A stretch of 64,000 bases of DNA from Lepeophtheirus salmonis (taxonomy: Eukaryota > Arthropoda > Copepoda > Siphonostomatoida > Caligidae): positions 16,926,001-16,990,000 of the forward strand of contig NC_052136.2 in assembly GCF_016086655.4 (NCBI RefSeq). Reading direction: 5' to 3'. The notes under the pieces are model-generated. The model searched no databases. It was given only the letters and a program-made list of their open reading frames with translations, and was not told where the DNA came from. Made by a program: the position numbers and the translations under genes. This document shows, piece after piece, positions 23,812 to 34,785 of this stretch; position 1 is the first letter of the stretch; each line of letters starts with the position of its first letter.

Positions 23812-24910
23812 ATCATTAAAGATTTGATTACGATACAATTTCATTGCAAGCAATTTGATAGTCCAGTGCAGGGATGCCCAAACTGTGGTTTGCGGGACAC
23901 AATTTTAGGTATGACCCGTTAACTCATTCTTACTTCAAATAGTATTTTATAGAAAGATAAAATTGCAATATCATCAAAACACGTAGAACGCTTATAATAT
24001 ATACAAACATATTTTCTAAGAGTCTAACAGGGTTACCAGATTTGCTTTATAAACATTTTGGCCTTGAATAATTATATTTTGCATCTTTTTTTTTAATATT
24101 TTGTCTAAAGTTTAAATAAATTTGTACTCAAAAGTGATTTTTTATATAGCCATTTTTCAAGAAATTTAACTTATTAGGTTCTGAGCTACTTTCAAATATA
24201 TCAAGTGGTAATGCGGCCGATTATATTATAGGGTATTTATCCCTGATCTAGTGTATTTTCATTGAAATTTTTATCATATTCAGAAAATCAAACTATAGAT
24301 AATAAGAAATTATCCCAAGAGACTCCATTGTATTTGCAAAAAATATTTCAGCCAAAAAAGTTGTGCAGGTGTACAGCTAGTCCCTAAGTTGGAACAAAAC
24401 CTATTGCCACCAGTATTCTGAATATCAAGGACCCCTTCGAATATATTATAATACATCCCGGGCCACGGGTTGTGCAAGTGAGCCACTGGTCCAAAATATA
24501 TCGCTGCCGCTATCCGGAGTATCAAGGTCCCCTTCTAATATCCTCTGATACACCCTGGCCTACGGTTTGTGCAAGTGAACCACTAATTCAAAAGGTGGAT
24601 CATTATCACCTGCTTTCCTGAGTATGAAGGACCTCTTTTGATATCTTTAATGCATCCCACCCATGGTTTACACAAGTGAACCACTTGTCCACAAGGAGGA
24701 TCAAAACCTTTCGCCGCCACTATCCTGAGCATCTTTCAAATATACAATTATACACGGTTTATAATACCATGGGTTGTGCAAGTGGACTGATGGGCGAAAA
24801 GGTGGGTTGTTACCCACTACCATCGCTTTATTGAGCATTTTTTCAACCCTTTCTTATAGTCTATAAAATACCTCAGTTCACGGGTTGTGCAAGTGAACTG
24901 GTGCACGGAA
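23812..24910. repeat. Inverted-repeat arm with ~100-bp tandem units, copy 2
   Basis: The outer part gatcattaaagatttgatta ... gcaagcaatttgata is the reverse complement of sequence at about 37965-38035. After an interruption (23864-24247) the arm resumes tattttcattgaaattttta, again matching 37900-37950 in reverse. It leads into six tandem units whose anchors (ttgtgcaagtg type) fall at about 24361, 24470, 24567, 24667, 24774 and 24885, spaced 97-111 bp. The unit consensus runs roughly cacgggttgtgcaagtgaac, cactggtccaaaaggtggat, tatcctgagtatcaaggacc, then atattataatacatccc. Non-coding. A matching opposite arm is at 37670-38060, 13 kb away, but that arm has its own nearer partner. Confidence 0.7.
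23864..24247. mobile_element. hAT-like non-autonomous insertion inside the repeat arm
   Basis: The left end cagtgcagggatgcccaaac has the form of hAT termini (CAGTG...GGxTGCCCAAA). The right end atccctgatctagtg is an imperfect inverse. The block is missing from the corresponding place of the inverted copy at 37670-38060, where the flanking sequence is continuous. The 8-bp duplication expected of hAT is not clear, so the edges are good to about 10 bases. No ORF inside. Confidence 0.6.
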
Positions 24911-25266
24911 ATCACCATCAAACTTTTCCACATTATTTCCATCCACAGAAGTCCAAGACCACCTTAAATTTTTAGACAGGAGATACTATTCCATGTGATT
25001 CGAGTTGTCCCGTTAGGCATCAATAACAGTTTGCATTGCATTTCTCATTAATTTTTTATCCAGCTTTTTGTTGAATTCGGTAACCTGAAACAAGTGTATG
25101 CCATTTGGAAGAACAAGTGAATTTCAAATTTGAATTCTAGCGGGTAAATTGTTTCTCAATTATTTCCGTCCTTTCCATTTTTCATTTTCCTAATATCCTT
25201 ATCCTCTCAAAAATGACCTGCTCCTTCTCTATCATTCCTAGTCCAGTTCTTATCAGAGTGTCACTT

Positions 25267-26065
25267 TCAGTATAAAATGAGTTTTGGAATTCTACACTTG
25301 GGTTCGACATTTGTTTTTTTTTCTTCGGATTTTTTTGGCTTTGCTTCCTTTCTGCACTCCTTCTTATCAGCTCTCTTCTGTAACAGTCTAGCCCAAGTTT
25401 TAAGGCATGTTCTGCGAGTTTTTTTTTGGTTTATTTTTATTCTATCAGAAATTCCTGACAGGATCTTTCGAATCTTAGTATGGGTCTGATCATTCTCAAG
25501 CAGGCTCACATTTAGTTTCCATCTTTTCTTTTCATGCATGTTTGGTGCTTTAAATATGACAATAATTAGATTGTGATCGGATTGCATTCCAGGTATTGCC
25601 TTATATGCAGTAGTGTTGGAGATAAGCCTTGGTGTAACGAATATATAGTGAAGTTTTGAGCTCTTCACTACGTTATTTTTGGCTTAAGCGAAAAATATAT
25701 GCACACGACTTTCATTTAGTCTTGCTGCAAGATCAATATTTCCAATATTTTTTTCAGCATCACATTAACTTTTTTGTTGTTTTCTCTCTTATAGTACCTC
25801 AAGGCATTTTTTTGATTCCTGACCAAGTTCATGTCCCCAATCAAGACACAATCCATATCCTCCCCTTCATCATTAACAAAAAAATTTGGCATCTACATTT
25901 CTGAAAAAATGTGGATTGTCTTCATTTGGTCGATAAAACAAAATCACTTTCATTTATTTCCATTCCAATTCAGGTTGAGAACTGCGTAATTGATTGCCCT
26001 CTTCATCAGTTGCCACCAACTTAGTTTTGAAAACTGTTTTACAGCTAGTATTATGCCCATCAAAG
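25267..26065 (-). pseudogene. Non-LTR retrotransposon APE-type endonuclease domain, decayed
   Basis: Read on the minus strand: LVATDEEGNQ (about 26010), FYRPNEDNPHFF (about 25945, cf. YAPNxDxPxFF), VLIGDMNLVRNQ (about 25850, equal to the GDFN metal-site box), SKLHYIFVTPRLISN (equal to the RLDYI box, with the expected Asp as His) and QSDHNLIIVIF (the catalytic SDH box). RWKLNVSLLEND follows, as in LINE ORF2 just after the nuclease, and then a Lys-rich linker to a stop at 25267. The intact frame is 25267-25668; upstream parts need frame changes. The domain nicks target DNA for retrotransposition. The RT part is not found nearby. Motif style is closest to the L1/Tx1 group, with moderate confidence. 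Confidence 0.85.
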
Positions 26066-28279
26066 GAGTGTTCTGAACATTAATTGGTTGAAATAGAATA
26101 AACTAGTCTGAATCTGGTAACTATTCCCAACAATCATTGAATAGTTATAGTACTATAGTTAGGACGAATTTGCTAACTACAAATTGATTTGGGACTTTTT
26201 TCTGTTCTTTTTTGGGAAAAAGTTTGCGAGATATAATAAAGTAACGACGTGATGTACATTATGTGTATTAGTCATTAAAGTATTTACAAATAATCATTTA
26301 TATAAATACAGTTTTTAAAAAAAAATAATAATATAGAATCAAACTTTTGTTTTATCTAATAATAACTCTGACCTCACGACTCATTCGTGAACGTGGAAAG
26401 GGAGAAAAAGGCCAAAGAATACTCGGAGGAGAAGTTTTTGGTTGCTTCCTCTGCTCTTCCTCATTTATTGGTCTTATTATATCTAAGTTATATACTTAGT
26501 AGTTTTACATAATATATGTATACAACTGAATTAGTGTACTCACTTTTATTTGGACATCATAAATAGAAATAAAAAAAAATAAAGATTGAGTCCCGGAGTT
26601 GAGGATTTATATAACTATTATAGTTTTTAAAAAATAAATTTTATTTTGCCATTTTTTTAATCGATAAAAATGAGTGTAGAGATTAAAAGTCTTGATAAGA
26701 CTAATTACAAACTCTTACTTTTTTCTTTCTTCTCTCTGATAATAATTCTTCACCATAATCTTTTGATGATTTAAAAAAAAACTATTTTCTGTATTGTTCT
26801 TTTTTCATTAATATTATTATTATTATTGAACAAACCTTGATTATTATTTTTTTCTCTGTCCACTGTGTTTTGGTGAATCATGCACATTAAGTGATCTTGA
26901 CTTAGATGTTATATAAAAGCAGGAAAATACATTTTCGATATTTGAAAAAATATTTATTGGTTCACCTACTATTAAATGAGAATTAAATCTGTTTTCTTTT
27001 TCAAATCGCAATATGCCATATAGAATTGAAAATAATACATAATCAGAAGATAAATTAAAAGGTTTAAAAGTACCTTAGAATTAGGCTTTATCTTGTCTGT
27101 TCATTTGAACAACATTTATTTCAGGAAGAGTCATCTTAGACACATTAATTTGAGCAACTATTCATTTGTGCATTTTCGAAATGTTCATTTCATATTGGGC
27201 TAACTACCAGATGATTTCTCGCCTTTTTTCTGTAATGCTTTTTTTTTTTTGGAGGAAAGTTTGCATGATACACGTGACAATTGTACAGGGCTATTTTGAT
27301 GACGTCAAATACGAGTCAATTGAGGAAGAAATTCAAATTGATACAACTGATTGTATTAATATATCATATAATAGTATTTTATTTTCTTATCAGACAATTC
27401 AATTACTTTAAATTTTTACGCTCCCACGCATACGGTACTAAAATTTATTAAAAAAAATAGATAAAAAGTTGTTTTGAATAAAAAATAAATAGTTCAGAAC
27501 ATACATTTTCAAATAAAATAGTATAACGAAGAAATCTTACAATAAGATCTTAATTTGTCATTTATCTTGGATATAATAAAAATAGAGTTCAAAGTAATTA
27601 TCTTGCCAACATAACCGAAGTTGATGCCTTGGATAAACCTCTTTTGTCTTTTGATTTTGACTCTTCTCTCTAGATATATATAAATATTTTAATAATAGTA
27701 GGGAAATCAAGTTTTCTAAAGCATAACCACTTTTATACATATACATAGGATGGAATAGTTAGTAAAGCCACCAATAATAGTTATTTAAATAATAATGGGA
27801 ATTATTTTGAAGTCTTTACTCGCCTGACAAGAATCTAAAATAACGAAATAGCACAAAATAAAACAGAATGAATCAAATAATCGTAATATGATTTTGATAC
27901 ATTTAAAAAATTGTCTTTATTTAAACAACTTATAATTAGCTCGTATGACACATCTATCTATTTTGTAAAGATCCCAGATGTTTGAGAGAGTGATATTCCA
28001 ATATACTATCAAGCAATTAGGCTGCTTAGAAGAGGATTCCTGAGTCAATAAGTTTTGAAATTACATCAAAACTCGAATATTCCAATAAAATCTTCAGAAG
28101 TTAAGAAACTTTTCATATTTTTAAACACATAATCCCTTAATAGTTTCCAATAACTATTTATATACAATAGCACATTAAAATATGCTTTGCTGAAAACCCA
28201 TCTAGAAACGAGAGGCACATTATATTTAAAGTCTACATTGACCTTTCCCTTGTTTTCCAATCACAAAAGTGACTCACAT
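26066..28279. other. AT-rich spacer with family-D repeat pieces
   Basis: Family-D 3-prime pieces lie at 26165-26260 (tttgctaactacaaattgat ... aaaagtttgcgagatataat) and 27195-27290 (ggctaactaccagatgattt ... ggaggaaagtttgca). The remainder shows no gene; a ttattattattattat tract is at about 26810-26825. Confidence 0.45.
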
Positions 28280-28460
28280 GTAATAGAGACACCAATGATT
28301 CAAGAGGTCAGATATCACTATCATAGACCTGAATGTGAAGCGCATTTGTACAATGCAGGATTCTTCCATTAAATAAGATGATCTCCACCAAGAGAGGCAA
28401 AAAGACTAAGAGGTAAGATCCCTTTAACATGGAGTTGAACAGAGGATCAGCAGAGGACGT
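28280..28460 (+). repeat. Dispersed repeat family C, copy 2
   Basis: Partner of 5890-6075, same orientation and same order of shared words (tgattcaagaggtcagatat, cactatcata, catttgtacaa, ttcttccattaaa, gatctccacc, agatccctttaac). Confidence 0.6.
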
Positions 28461-28803
28461 ATTGGATATCAAATGGAAAAAATATGAACTACAAGGAACG
28501 GAATGGATGGGTGGAGACGGATGAATATATTGTATTCCTTCGTAACAAAGATCCATCCAAATGAATATGAATTAAATGTAAATGGTCTTCCAGCAAGAGG
28601 CGTTAGTTTGGTATTCAAAGAAAAAAGGACATTTTTTTAGATAAATGGTCAAATGGTTATTTAAATATAAAGAGAAAAGTATGCCGTTAACAATGAAAAA
28701 CTTTATCTGCCAAATAGCCACTACAGCTACGCTAACAGGAGGGTATCCTTTTGCAAGGATTAAGTTTTGAACTATTTCCTTAAACCAATTGCCTAACTAA
28801 CTA

Positions 28804-29907
28804 CACTGTCCATCAGCAAAATGGTACCAAAAACAGTATATGCTCAACTTAGTACAGTTTGATCCCCTAATTCTAAAAATAGCATTATTATAGCTTGGTG
28901 GTCTTCAGCCATACATTTGTTGTTCTTTTTGGCTATTTTTAAGGTTCAAAGCTGTTTCAAGCCCTCAGTGCTGAAGATAGGGATAAATTATATTAACATA
29001 TTTTAAAACCGAATGGTAAAAAATTCTAAACCTATTTTTAAAATTTCTGCATCATACTTATAACTCAAGTAATCTTTGTTTAAAGTAGAAAATAGGTGCT
29101 TTTTATGGAGAGGCTCATAGCTTAAAAAGTATTACATTGAATAGCTAAAAGTATTAACTTTAATTTAAAATAAAGAACTTCTCCAAAAACGCTCTATATC
29201 GTTGTCAATTTGAGATAAGGCCACGACAATATTTCTACGAAAAACTCATTTTTGAATTAATCTCATAATAAAAGTGCATAGGTATTCGTATGCTCCAGCT
29301 AAAAGAGATAGAAACAAAGACATAGAAGAGAAAAAAGATAGAAAAAAAGACATAGAAGAGAAAAAAGATAGAAACAAAGAATGAGAAAAATAAAAAGGAT
29401 TGGGCCGGATGACTACTTGGAATGTCCGTTTTTTAGAATCCTTCTCTCACGATGGGTATGCTCCGCGTCCATCTTGTGTCCATGAAGCTTGAAATAATTT
29501 ATTTATACAGCTCGAGACATGAGGCTTAATGTTATAACAAATTGAATAATATATATTTTCTTTTTCTCTCTCTTTTCTTCTTCTCTGTCTTTGTTTCTAT
29601 CTCTTTTAGCTGGGGCATACGAATACTTATGCACTTCTATTATGAGACAAATTTAAACAAAGATGACTTGAGTTATAAGTATGATGCAGAAATTTTAAAA
29701 ATAGGTTTAGAGTTTTTTAACATTCGGCTGTAAAATATATTAATACAATTATCCCTTTCTTCAACACCAAGGGTTTAAAACAGCTTTGCACCTTAAAAAT
29801 AACAATAAATAAATATATATATGCCTTTTCCTGGAGGTCACGAGGCTAAGAGAGAAAAAAATTAGACCATATTTGGAATCAAGGTATCGAACTGTACTAA
29901 GTTGAGC
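28804..29907. mobile_element. Fold-back element, copy with truncated right end
   Basis: The left terminus cactgtccatcagcaaaatg follows TA at 28802-28803. The left arm runs to about 29310 and the right arm returns from about 29560 to 29907. The right arm lacks an internal stretch present in the left arm, and its outer ~45 bases are missing where it meets a mariner fragment. The central segment (29400-29540) is the reverse complement of the centre of the copy at 54327-55512, so the two copies lie in opposite orientations. No transposase inside. Confidence 0.8.
29307..29385 (+). repeat. 30-bp tandem repeat, about 2.6 units
   Basis: The unit gatagaaacaaagacatag + aagagaaaaaa starts at 29307, 29337 and 29367, with one base difference between units one and two. 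It lies at the inner end of the fold-back arm; the homologous place at about 54840-54900 is also purine-rich but not a perfect tandem. Confidence 0.85.
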
Positions 29908-29912
29908 TAAGG

Positions 29913-30175
29913 GACCGCTCCTCCCATAACACCAAGCAGTCTCTCATCACCTGCATCAAGGAGAAATTCAGTGAGATAGAAGCAGCGCAGATCCAATATG
30001 CCTGTTCTCGGTTTCGTATCGGCATTGAACGGGATTGGGTCGCAGACGGCGGCACATTAAATAGATAGTTGCTCTATATCCTAATAAATATATTGGTTTT
30101 ATTTTATCAATAAATATTATAAAATAAGCGTGTAGTTTGTTTTTTTTAAGCGGAAGATTTTGTCCACGCATCCTG
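29913..30175 (+). pseudogene. Mariner transposase C-terminal fragment with right TIR
   Basis: The open frame from about 29913 gives HNTKQSLITCIKEKFSEIEA then AQIQYACSRFRIGIERD, stopping at TAG 30066-30068. This matches the tail of the copy at 10627-11261 (STKASLMDSIKEVFGNMD / CGRFRGRIEA), so it is the end of a DD37D-type transposase. Downstream, gtccacgcatcctg ends at 30175 just before TA at 30176. Its reverse complement (caggatgcgtggacaaaa) resembles the TIR at 10505. The upstream part of the gene is missing, replaced by the fold-back arm that ends at 29907. Confidence 0.82.
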
Positions 30176-30306
30176 TATAAGCTCACTCCGAGTTACAATT
30201 GACCAATTATGTAAACATAAACTAGTTCTACCCGCTGTGGGTAACTTAAAAAAATTATCAGATGGGAACTTAAACCCCAAATCTCAAAGAATTTTAATTG
30301 CTTTAT

Positions 30307-30819
30307 CTAAAGTTTCAAAATCGAAAAAATTCTGGAGGAATAAATCAAGGAAGTGTATTTGAGATCACGAGCTTTTTGAAATAATAATAAAAACGGATCA
30401 TTAAATCTCCTGTGGCCTCCTCGTGGAGGTCTTCCGTGTCCCCTCGGAGGCCCCATTAATTTCTTTGCAAGAGGTGGAAGAGCTGCTCCCGAAGAAGGAT
30501 TGGTTTGAAGGCACGTTGGCTGACAGAGATCCAAAAATATCTTACGAAACCCTAAACCCCTCTTCATTGCATTAGATAACGCTTTATCATTTCTATCATT
30601 ATCCAGCATGTGCTTAATAGAAATCGTAGTGAATAACAGATGATTAGGAGCCGAGCCCTCCGCCTCCTCTTTAAGAACCAATGCCTTCAGAGGATTTCTC
30701 AACGCTGAAACCATAAGTTTCTTCCTTGTATCCCTGAAGATTGTCTCCATTCGCCGTTGGCGGATGTAACATGCAAAGAACTAGTCTTCCAACATCACTT
30801 CGCTGTTATTCTCACTCAT
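30307..30819 (-). pseudogene. Unrecognised 170-codon ORF with TAG at codon 13
   Basis: From ATG 30819 the frame reads MSENNSEVMLED, a TAG at 30783-30781, then FFACYIRQRRMETIFRDTRK and on without interruption to a stop at 30307. The shorter ORF from Met-24 (30750) gives 147 residues. The stretch is clearly less AT-rich than its surroundings. Seen in it: a basic N-terminal part, a possible helical middle (residues about 50-95) and a Pro/Gly/Arg segment KLMGPPRGHGRPPRGGHRRF at about residues 121-139. No domain is recognised. It is divergent from the membrane-protein gene at 30944 with about 125 bp between starts. It may be a once-coding gene with a nonsense change, a gene starting at Met-24, or part of an unknown transposon. 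I do not assign a function. Confidence 0.45.
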
Positions 30820-30943
30820 TATAAAATGTAATCGACAGAACATTCATTCTTTTAAGAAAACATCTGTATCAATTTAATTTTTAAACAACATTTATAACAC
30901 AGAAGTTTCAAAGTTTCAGACGGATATAGAAGATCCTATAGCA

Positions 30944-31495
30944 ATGACAGTACTAAGTTATAAGGCAAAAAAACATATAATCCCTCAGCACGACATACTC
31001 ACAATGGAGCAGGACTGTTCCCAAAGAAGAAAAGAACTTGGCCAATTGCAATGGGAGGCAATTACCCCTGCCATTTTTTATATCTCTTTTGAACTCTTTT
31101 CCATCCTTGTCAACGTGTATAGCCTCATTTGTGGAAAAGGAGTGGAAAATATTCCTATATATTATGGACCTAATGTAATGGGTGCTATTTCTCTATTTAC
31201 CTCTCACAACATGATGTTTTGCTACTCCCTGGTATTTTCGGGCATGGGAATATTGTTGAGTATTGGAATGATTTTTGGAGTCATTAAAAAACAATTATCC
31301 TTCACTTTTATCTGGATTGCCTACATCTGTATGAATGTTCAGAGTTTGACTAACTTTTTGGTGGGTTGTGTGAAATATAATGAGGACATAAACAATTTCA
31401 TATATATACTTCTTGTCATATTCTTCTGCCTCTACATGATTTTTCCATCGATAAAGCTTCTTAGCCGTACCATGAAAGCGGATGATCATCATTGA
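30944..31495 (+). CDS. Four-helix membrane protein, family not identified
   Basis: Intact single-exon frame of 183 residues. A hydrophilic N-terminus (1-40) is followed by four hydrophobic segments at about 42-63, 92-114, 118-141 and 152-172, with an acidic, His-ending tail (KADDHH). The loop between helices 1 and 2 is the longest. This layout (four helices, both ends probably cytosolic) is shared by tetraspan families of arthropods such as the DUF4728/Pasiflora, LAPTM or claudin-like groups. I see no motif that decides between them, and no tetraspanin CCG motif. A second in-frame Met at residue 21 is an alternative start. Upstream, gtttcaaagtttcag at about 30907-30921 resembles a splice acceptor, so a 5-prime non-coding exon is possible. 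No clear AATAAA close downstream. It is the best protein-coding candidate in the window. Confidence 0.65.
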   Translation: MTVLSYKAKKHIIPQHDILTMEQDCSQRRKELGQLQWEAITPAIFYISFELFSILVNVYSLICGKGVENIPIYYGPNVMGAISLFTSHNMMFCYSLVFSGMGILLSIGMIFGVIKKQLSFTFIWIAYICMNVQSLTNFLVGCVKYNEDINNFIYILLVIFFCLYMIFPSIKLLSRTMKADDHH

Positions 31496-31499
31496 AATG

Positions 31500-31699
31500 A
31501 AGTCACTTGGTTCCTAATACGATAACTGCAATACTAGATATAAAGTTGTAATTTTGACGCAAATAGTTATTTAAAAAAAATTTGTTTACTTTTATAAATA
31601 ATATATATTGCATACAATTGTAAAACTGTGAATATTCCCCCATTATACCCTAATAACACTTTACTATTAAAAATTATTTAACTGCCATTAATGTCCTTC
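31500..31699. other. Presumed 3-prime flank of the membrane-protein gene
   Basis: AT-rich, with no canonical AATAAA within 150 bases of the stop. Possible variant poly(A) signals only. Confidence 0.3.
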
Positions 31700-31870
31700 C
31701 TTTCTTTTTGCTCCTTATTCATGTTATGAACCTTGATTGCTTGAGTTCGAATAAAATCTTGTTGAGCTGTGAGGAATTACTTAGAATTATTGAAGAATTA
31801 TCCAAGAGTTGGGAAGAATTGGCTAACTACCGACAATTAAAGGAAAAGTTTGCTAGGTTCAATAGAAATC
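31700..31870 (+). repeat. Dispersed repeat family D, longest copy
   Basis: Contains tgctccttattcatgtta, ttgattgcttgagttcgaat, gttgagctgtgaggaattac, attattgaagaattatcc, gggaagaattggctaactac. It carries a 64-residue open frame (LLRIIEELSKSWEELANYRQ), but the copies at 6770-6890 and 49640-49745 do not keep it open, so this is a repeat rather than a gene. Confidence 0.6.
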
Positions 31871-34539
31871 ACATCTTGTATTCCTTTGAAATTATTTATT
31901 GAAAGGTTAAGAGATTTATTTATACCAAATAAATAGAGGTCGTCGTTAGTAATGAAGTACTGAAAGGTAGGATGGACTGACTCTTTATTACTTCCAGGTG
32001 TTGCCGACAAATTTCACTCGAGATATAGAATGAGATAACTTTTTTTAAATGCTATAATTTACCATAAGCTTCCTCTTCATCCAAATTTGACATTTTTTTA
32101 TGCTTCACTGAAATTATGTCAATTAATTTAATTTTTTTTTTCTAAATACTTCAAAAACTTTAATTTTTAAATAACATTTTGTTAAAGGTTATGTTTGTTA
32201 CTCTCAGAATATGTATGACAAATGTTTGCTAATGATTTTTTAACTAATAAGTATAAATACAAACACGAACATACAACTAGCTTAAAAATATACCGGATTT
32301 TTATCCTACGCAATGTAATTCTCCAAAAGAATATCCCCGGCTAGAACACACAAAAAATATTTTTCACTCATTTTGCAATACTTATTCTATTAATCTTCAT
32401 CCATATGAGTAAAAAATCGAAGGAATCATTCCTAGTTCTTGCAAAAAAAAACAAAAAAAAAACATAAAAAATGGGTGACCTTTACAAAACCTTGTTGGTA
32501 AAAATTGAATAAATGATTGGTTATGTTATTGTATGAAATACACAAATTAATAATTTTTCAGCCAAATTAGAATTGAAAAAAAACAAAAAAAAAAACGATA
32601 AAGAAATGTAAATTTTATTAGTAAATTATAGGTAAATTATTGAATACAGGTTTTTGATAATTGAATCCCTATTTTTTTAAATTAAAATTTGATGTTTTAT
32701 GACTCATGTTCCTATCTCTATTATTTATATCTCAATGATGTCATAGACGTCACTTATTTTCACTTTTATGTAACTAACAGAGGTGCAAAAAGATCTTGTA
32801 CTGCAACTCTATGTCAAGTCTCAAGTCTTTGCTCACAAATCCAAGTCCATTCCAAGTCGTTGAATATTTTCATTGCATCCCATTCAAGTTTTCAGAAAAA
32901 AAGGATACTTTAAAGTGAGCTTGAAATGGTGTTGAAGAACAGAAATAGCTTTTGTTTCCAAGTTAAGTCTTGAGTGTTTGATTGTGAGATTAATTCAAAT
33001 CGCAAGTTTTCAAAATATGGACTGTAGTCCAAGTCGAGTCTGAACTATTTAGTCTAAGTCATGACTCAGTTCCTCAAGGAAACAATATCTACCCATAAAA
33101 GCCAATTAATGTAATTAAGATAATATAGGGGTTTCTTTAAAGGTTGGAAGAATCAAAAATATATAAGTAAAGCAAAGTTTGTCTTTTTGTCTGTCCTAAA
33201 GTCATTGTTCAATATGATATCAATATATAAAGGTGGGTTCACTGGACTTACTGAGTACAAACATCTTCTTATTTTCTCCTATTAATTTTTTTAAGCTTCC
33301 ATTATAAGAAAAACTTTTAAATTACTTGAGACAGATAATAATAATAACGAAAAGAAGTTAGAAATTAAATCCACATTTCGAACTGTTTGACTCATTGATC
33401 TAAGAAATAACAATGTAGGATCAATCGTGTGTACCTATTAGCAATCCATCTTAGGACTGGACATACATGTGAGCACGAGGAGAGGGTGGGAACGAGAAAT
33501 ATAATGCTATCGGTTAAAGCTCTTGTTTTTTTAATCAGCTGTCTATTATAATTTTTGAGGATAAAATATGACTTGTTACTGCTTTAGAAATACTTCAAAT
33601 AATACTAAAGGAGAATTATTATAAAAATAGCTGACAATCAGTATCAGCGCAGAACCTACGCGCATTGAGTTCATTGAATATTTCTCCTTAGCGTGTTGTC
33701 TATTGAGCTACGTCGATTACATCTCAAAGCAGTTTTTTCTCGGATACATTAACAATTTGTAGTACTTGACATTCCAACTGAGAATTATCTGATATAATAT
33801 TTATTATATTCTTATAACTTCGTTTATATCTAGAATAATTTATTTTGTAGATATGATATGGTATTGTTATCAGACCTTTAAAACAAAAAGGCTTTCAATT
33901 TTTCTTATTATAGTTTGTTTGTTTCTATAAAAAAAACTAAATCAATTCATGGGTTGAATTCTTTCAATGTTCAAGTAAATTAAACTGTCCCATATCAAAA
34001 TAACTAACATTGTCAAAGGTAAAGGCCATTTAAATTTGAGAAAAATAATAGGTTTTTTGGGGTATTCTTAATCTCAGTGTTGTACCGTTTCACATATATA
34101 ATTGCGTATTTGTTAGTAAAAAGTTTATCAGTAATTTAAAAATATTGTGCCGCTTGTTTTTGCTAATTGTATAATGGTTCTAATGAGATCTTCTCAATTA
34201 TTTGCATTCCCCAGTTTTATCAGACTAGCGGTAGTACCAAACATGACCCAAAGTTATTAGGGTTCGACAAACAGACAAGCTTTGATATAAATCAATAGAT
34301 TTGATATATTTGAGGAAAACCAAACTATGATCGAAATTCAAAAGACTCTTAACTATTCTTTTTTGTTAGGTCAGGGTTTTTTTTTGTCTGTTCTCTCAGC
34401 TACGACCCTGTATGACAATAGTCTAGAACTTTCAAACCGAAACCATACACTTCGGTCAACCTTTCCTCCTCTATAAAGAAACATGGACCAATGTTATTGG
34501 TAATTCGCTCAAACTTAACCCTGCTGTTGCATTCATTTA
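31871..34539. other. AT-rich spacer with degenerate aagtc/gactcg repeat and G-rich repeat
   Basis: Between about 32790 and 33080 short words such as tcaagtctcaagtc, ccaagtcc, ccaagtcgagtctg and gtctaagtcatgactc recur, a degenerate low-complexity repeat also seen near 45610-45725, 50820-51000 and 52560-52990. A G-rich dispersed repeat copy is at 33471-33560. No gene recognised. Confidence 0.45.
33471..33560 (+). repeat. G-rich dispersed repeat, copy 3
   Basis: gagcacgaggagagggtggg ... atgctatcggttaaagctct ... taatcagctgtctattataa then ttgagg; matches 579-672 and 5244-5332. Confidence 0.6.
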
Positions 34540-34785
34540 GGCAGGTTTCTTTTGAGAAATGTTAATTTCAGAGACATTTTTATATAGTAAATATTATGAA
34601 ATAAATTACGTCATTATTAAACGTCATCACTCATCACCCACCAAAGTTGATGTTCAAACTCAAATGGGAGAAGTCTTTAAGGAGCAACTGAGGCTCTTAT
34701 TGGATTTCGTCTTAACTCCGTAAGCTTATGTGGAGGGAGGAATTAACAAAACATATTGAGTGTGATGACATTCCAACACTTCGTT
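34540..34785 (+). repeat. Dispersed repeat family F, copy 1
   Basis: Matches 60765-61000 in the same orientation. Shared words: ttttgagaaatgttaatttc / ttccgagaagtgatttcag, aaattacgtcattatt / aattacgccattatt, aaatgggagaagt, ggagcaactgaggct, gatttcgt, gtaagctt.tgt. No consistent frame. Confidence 0.65.

Noticed and set aside
31708..31902. 64-residue ORF (LLRIIEELSKSWEELANYRQ)
   Set aside because: It lies in repeat family D, and the other copies are not open in this frame.
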